NCBI RefSeq assembly: GCF_030646165.1
Contig: NZ_JAUTDO010000001.1
Coordinates: 868,001 to 932,000, forward strand
Reading direction: 5' to 3'
DNA: 64,000 nt
Source of the DNA: Conexibacter sp. CPCC 206217
GTDB lineage: Bacteria; Actinomycetota; Thermoleophilia; Solirubrobacterales; Solirubrobacteraceae
Made by a program: the position numbers and the translations under genes. The notes under the pieces are model-generated. The model worked only from the letters and a program-made list of their open reading frames with translations. It ran no database searches and was not told where the DNA came from. Positions 61,632 through 64,000 of this stretch are shown in pieces (the stretch's first letter is position 1; each line of letters begins with the position of its first letter).

Positions 61632-62111
61632 ATGGAGATGCACTCGGCACTCGACTGCCTGAACTCGATGCTCGCCAGAACCGGCGCGGACGCGTCTACC
61701 CCAGCGCTCGATTCGATCTGGCCTGTGATCCAGCAGTGGGCCGCCACACCTGTCACCGACGTCAGTGGGCACGACAGCGACCTGATGCTCTACGAGACCG
61801 CCCTGTCGCTCAAACCCGCGTCCCGCCACCAATCGCCACCGCACTTCTGGATCGGCATCACACGCCAGTTCGCCCCGAACGACGAGGAAGTCGAGGGCAT
61901 CTGCATCGCACTCGAATACGAGCACGACGAACAGCTCGCGGCCACCGTCACGATGAGCGGACCCGAGCACGGCTTCGGGGCGCAGACATGGGGGCAGGCT
62001 GGAACAGACGAGATTCACAGATGGTCGAGCGCAGTCGAGACCGAGCGCGGATTCGCGATCGCCCGCCACCGAATCCCGCGCAGCATGACCATCGAATACG
62101 GCGGCGGCTGA
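61632..62111 (+). CDS. Hypothetical protein
   Basis: Not recognised. The 159 residues are soluble, slightly acidic and without signal or membrane helix: MEMHSALDCLNSMLARTGAD, IWPVIQQWAATPVTDVSGHD, HFWIGITRQFAPNDEEVEG, ICIALEYEHDEQLAATVTMS and a C-terminal RHRIPRSMTIEYGGG. Upstream sequence in frame belongs to the methyltransferase remnant, so ATG 61632 (or 61638) is chosen, supported by a -10 box. It lies in accessory DNA and may be cargo or a remnant partner. Confidence 0.55.
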   Translation: MEMHSALDCLNSMLARTGADASTPALDSIWPVIQQWAATPVTDVSGHDSDLMLYETALSLKPASRHQSPPHFWIGITRQFAPNDEEVEGICIALEYEHDEQLAATVTMSGPEHGFGAQTWGQAGTDEIHRWSSAVETERGFAIARHRIPRSMTIEYGGG

Positions 62112-62275
62112 GCACCACCCGATACGCCACCACACGGGCCGCGCCGATCTCACCGTCGAGGACGGGCACCGCCGGCCCGCGGGATGCACCCACTCCGACG
62201 CTCGCGTCGAGGGCAGCGACGAGGGCAAGCGACATCGCTAGAGATCGTCCGCGCACTTGGAAGCGCTGAGTCTGC

Positions 62276-64000
62276 TCAGTGAGATGCGGTCGTAAGGTGC
62301 GCGGTGAGAGCGGTGCGGATGGTCGTCGTGCGGCGGTTGCCGGCGAGGTCCCGTGCCGCGATCGTCAGCCGCGTCGCGATCCCGCCGCGGGTGGCGCGCA
62401 GCGCGGCCCGTGCGGCGCGACTGAGGTGAATGTGGGCGACCGTCCGCTTCCCCGCGCGGGCGCGGAAGCGGGCGCCGCCGAGCAGGCGGCCGTCTCTGCC
62501 GGCGGCACGCAGCCTGATGGTGCCACGGCATGCGCCGTGGCCCGCGCCCTCGCGCGGCGAGCAGCCCAGCACGACCGCGACGACGCCCGCACGGCTGGCG
62601 CGCAGGCGGGCGCTCGCGAGCGTGATCCCCGGCGGATACGGGTTGACCTGGAAGCTGACCTGCTTCGCGGCTCCCGGGCTGCCGTCGGTGCCGACGGCGC
62701 GCACGGCGGCCATGTGATCGCCGGCGTCGACGCCAGCGAGCACGAACGGCGAGTTGCATGGCGTCCACGGGCCGTCGTCCAACCGGCACTCGTAGCCGCG
62801 CGCGCCGGGAACCGCGGCGAACGCGACGCGGGCGTCTTTCGCGCGTCCGAGCGCCGGGGGGCCCGCGGTGATCCGCGGAGCCGGCAACCGGCTCGGCGGC
62901 AAGGCGCCGCTCCCGGGCGGCGGCTCCTTCGCCGTCCCGCCGTCCGGCGCCGGCTGGGTCACCGTCGAGATCCCGTCGTCGGAACCGCACGCGGTCGTCG
63001 TCCCGTCGTTGTCGCCGTCGCCGCTGTAGACCGTCTCCCAGCGATAGTCACCGGGCGCCGGCGCGTCGAAGGGCGGCGACGCGTAGGTCCCGTCGCCGGC
63101 GACCGGCACCGGCCCGCTCTCGAACGCGGGCTGTCCCGCGCACGACCCGTCGGCCCAGGCGCGGAAGACGAGCGTGCCGGTCTGGCGGTAGCCGCCCGCG
63201 AGCGTCGCGGCGTCGGCGACCGGCGTGCCGAGCGAGGCGTCGCTCGCCGCCTGGGTCAGCGACGGCGCGGCCTTCGCGACCGTCGTCGTCTGCGCCGGGT
63301 CCTCGCACCCGCTCTCGCCCGAGATGGTCTGGTCGCCGCCCCAGTACTCGGCGCTCCAGCGATACGCCCCCGCGTGATCCAGGAGCTGGGCGGACGACCT
63401 GTAGACGCCGGGCCCGGAGACCGGGACCTCGCCCCACCACAACGGGGCGCCCGAGCAGTCCGGGTCGTCCGGGCCGTAGAGCGAGAAGGTGATCGAGCCG
63501 CCTGCGTCCGCTCTCACGTCCGACAGCGTCACGCTGTCCGCAGCGGTCTCGCCGATCGTCGCGGACGCCGGAGGCGCAGCGAGCAGCGACGCGACGTGCT
63601 GGCCGAGCAGCACCATCACGCGCTGCTCGCCTGACGCGGTGCCGACGACGAGGTCCGCCAGCCCGTCGCCGTTGAGGTCCCCCGCCGCGGCGCTGACTGC
63701 GGCCGTCTCGGGATCGGAGGTGTACAACTCGGCGCGCGACGCGTCCGCGAACGGCTGGCTGTGGCTGGGCTGCCCGTTCAGCAGCGCGACCTGCCGAGAC
63801 GAGGGCTCGATCACGGCGAGGTCGTCGCGGCCGTCGGCGTCGAAGTCGGCCGCGACCACGCTCGCAGGCGCGCCGCCGCCGGCCAGCGGATGCGAGATCG
63901 CGCTCTCGAACCCGCTCCCCGGCGCGTGCATGCTCGCGACGACGAGTGGCGAGCCCGGGGCGGCGCCCGCGACGTCGACGCGGCCGTCGCCGTCGAAGTC
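62276..64000 (-). CDS. FG-GAP/VCBS-repeat secreted protein (N-terminus outside window)
   Basis: At least 575 residues, open to the window edge. The visible start holds FG-GAP/VCBS calcium-loop repeats: DFDGDGRVDVAG, DFDADGRDDLAVIE and DLNGDGLADLVVG. Then come two Ig-like beta domains (VTLSDVRADAGGSITFSLYG with GVYRSSAQLLDHAGAYRW, and GTLVFRAWADGSCAGQPAFE), a proline-rich linker, GYECRLDDGPWTPCNSPF and a C-terminal region ending TRLTIAARDLAGNRRTTTIR, which resembles the protease tail at 6.8 kb. It is extracellular, probably adhesive or wall-associated. The signal peptide is not visible. Confidence 0.85.
   Translation of the reverse strand, partial: DFDGDGRVDVAGAAPGSPLVVASMHAPGSGFESAISHPLAGGGAPASVVAADFDADGRDDLAVIEPSSRQVALLNGQPSHSQPFADASRAELYTSDPETAAVSAAAGDLNGDGLADLVVGTASGEQRVMVLLGQHVASLLAAPPASATIGETAADSVTLSDVRADAGGSITFSLYGPDDPDCSGAPLWWGEVPVSGPGVYRSSAQLLDHAGAYRWSAEYWGGDQTISGESGCEDPAQTTTVAKAAPSLTQAASDASLGTPVADAATLAGGYRQTGTLVFRAWADGSCAGQPAFESGPVPVAGDGTYASPPFDAPAPGDYRWETVYSGDGDNDGTTTACGSDDGISTVTQPAPDGGTAKEPPPGSGALPPSRLPAPRITAGPPALGRAKDARVAFAAVPGARGYECRLDDGPWTPCNSPFVLAGVDAGDHMAAVRAVGTDGSPGAAKQVSFQVNPYPPGITLASARLRASRAGVVAVVLGCSPREGAGHGACRGTIRLRAAGRDGRLLGGARFRARAGKRTVAHIHLSRAARAALRATRGGIATRLTIAARDLAGNRRTTTIRTALTAHLTTASH

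Overview
The window comes from a high-GC bacterium with actinobacterial-type genes. The very GC-rich third codon positions, actinobacterial-style mismatch uracil-DNA glycosylase, secreted proteins ending in a D-x-AGNR region, many SDR/ribose-type ABC/hydantoinase operons and leaderless promoters fit the Thermoleophilia/Solirubrobacterales (a Conexibacter-like organism). That placement is inference from gene style, not from a marker gene. No rRNA, intact tRNA or CRISPR array was seen.

Layout. (1) 1-5.2 kb: a glycopeptide-resistance cluster, vanH-vanA-vanX on the minus strand (vanX cut by the window edge), divergent from vanR-vanS, with a GntR-type regulator overlapping vanS. (2) 5.1-9.6 kb: a secreted subtilase, a Mug-type glycosylase, a small secreted protein and an amidohydrolase. 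(3) 9.7-22.7 kb: a ten-gene minus-strand operon (ribose-type ABC importer, two SDRs, a VOC protein, a split transketolase, an M24-fold protein and a beta-hydroxyacid dehydrogenase), followed by a FadR-type regulator, an SDR and a luciferase-like oxidoreductase. Three upstream regions carry similar FadR-type operator sequences, which suggests one regulon. (4) 22.8-25.9 kb: an MFS exporter and a quinone-oxidoreductase-like gene divergent from a TetR repressor. (5) 25.8-31.6 kb: valine-type degradation genes (HIBYL-CoA hydrolase, mmsA), an alcohol dehydrogenase and a GAF/PucR-type regulator. (6) 31.7-44.6 kb: an IclR regulator, a ThDP enzyme and a ten-gene operon with a second ABC importer, two tandem TIM-barrel isomerases, dehydrogenases and an aminotransferase, probably for a cyclitol or amino-polyol. 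(7) 45.4-56.2 kb: an operon that joins FrlD-like kinase and FrlB-like deglycase genes (Amadori-product catabolism) to an ABC importer and a HyuA/HyuB-type ATP-dependent ring-opening hydrolase. A divergent LacI regulator sits behind three operators spaced exactly 23 bp apart. (8) 56.2-64 kb: accessory DNA with a tRNA-3'-end-like sequence and terminator, an Rhs/YD-repeat protein with a hydrophobic glycine-rich tail and a tiny two-helix membrane protein behind it, a decayed type III-like DNA methyltransferase, an orphan gene and a partial FG-GAP secreted protein.

The strongest candidates for something undescribed are the Amadori-plus-hydantoinase operon with its triple operator, the Rhs tail plus small membrane protein pair, and a global pattern in which genes for exported proteins use the rare arginine codon AGA far more than their neighbours do.
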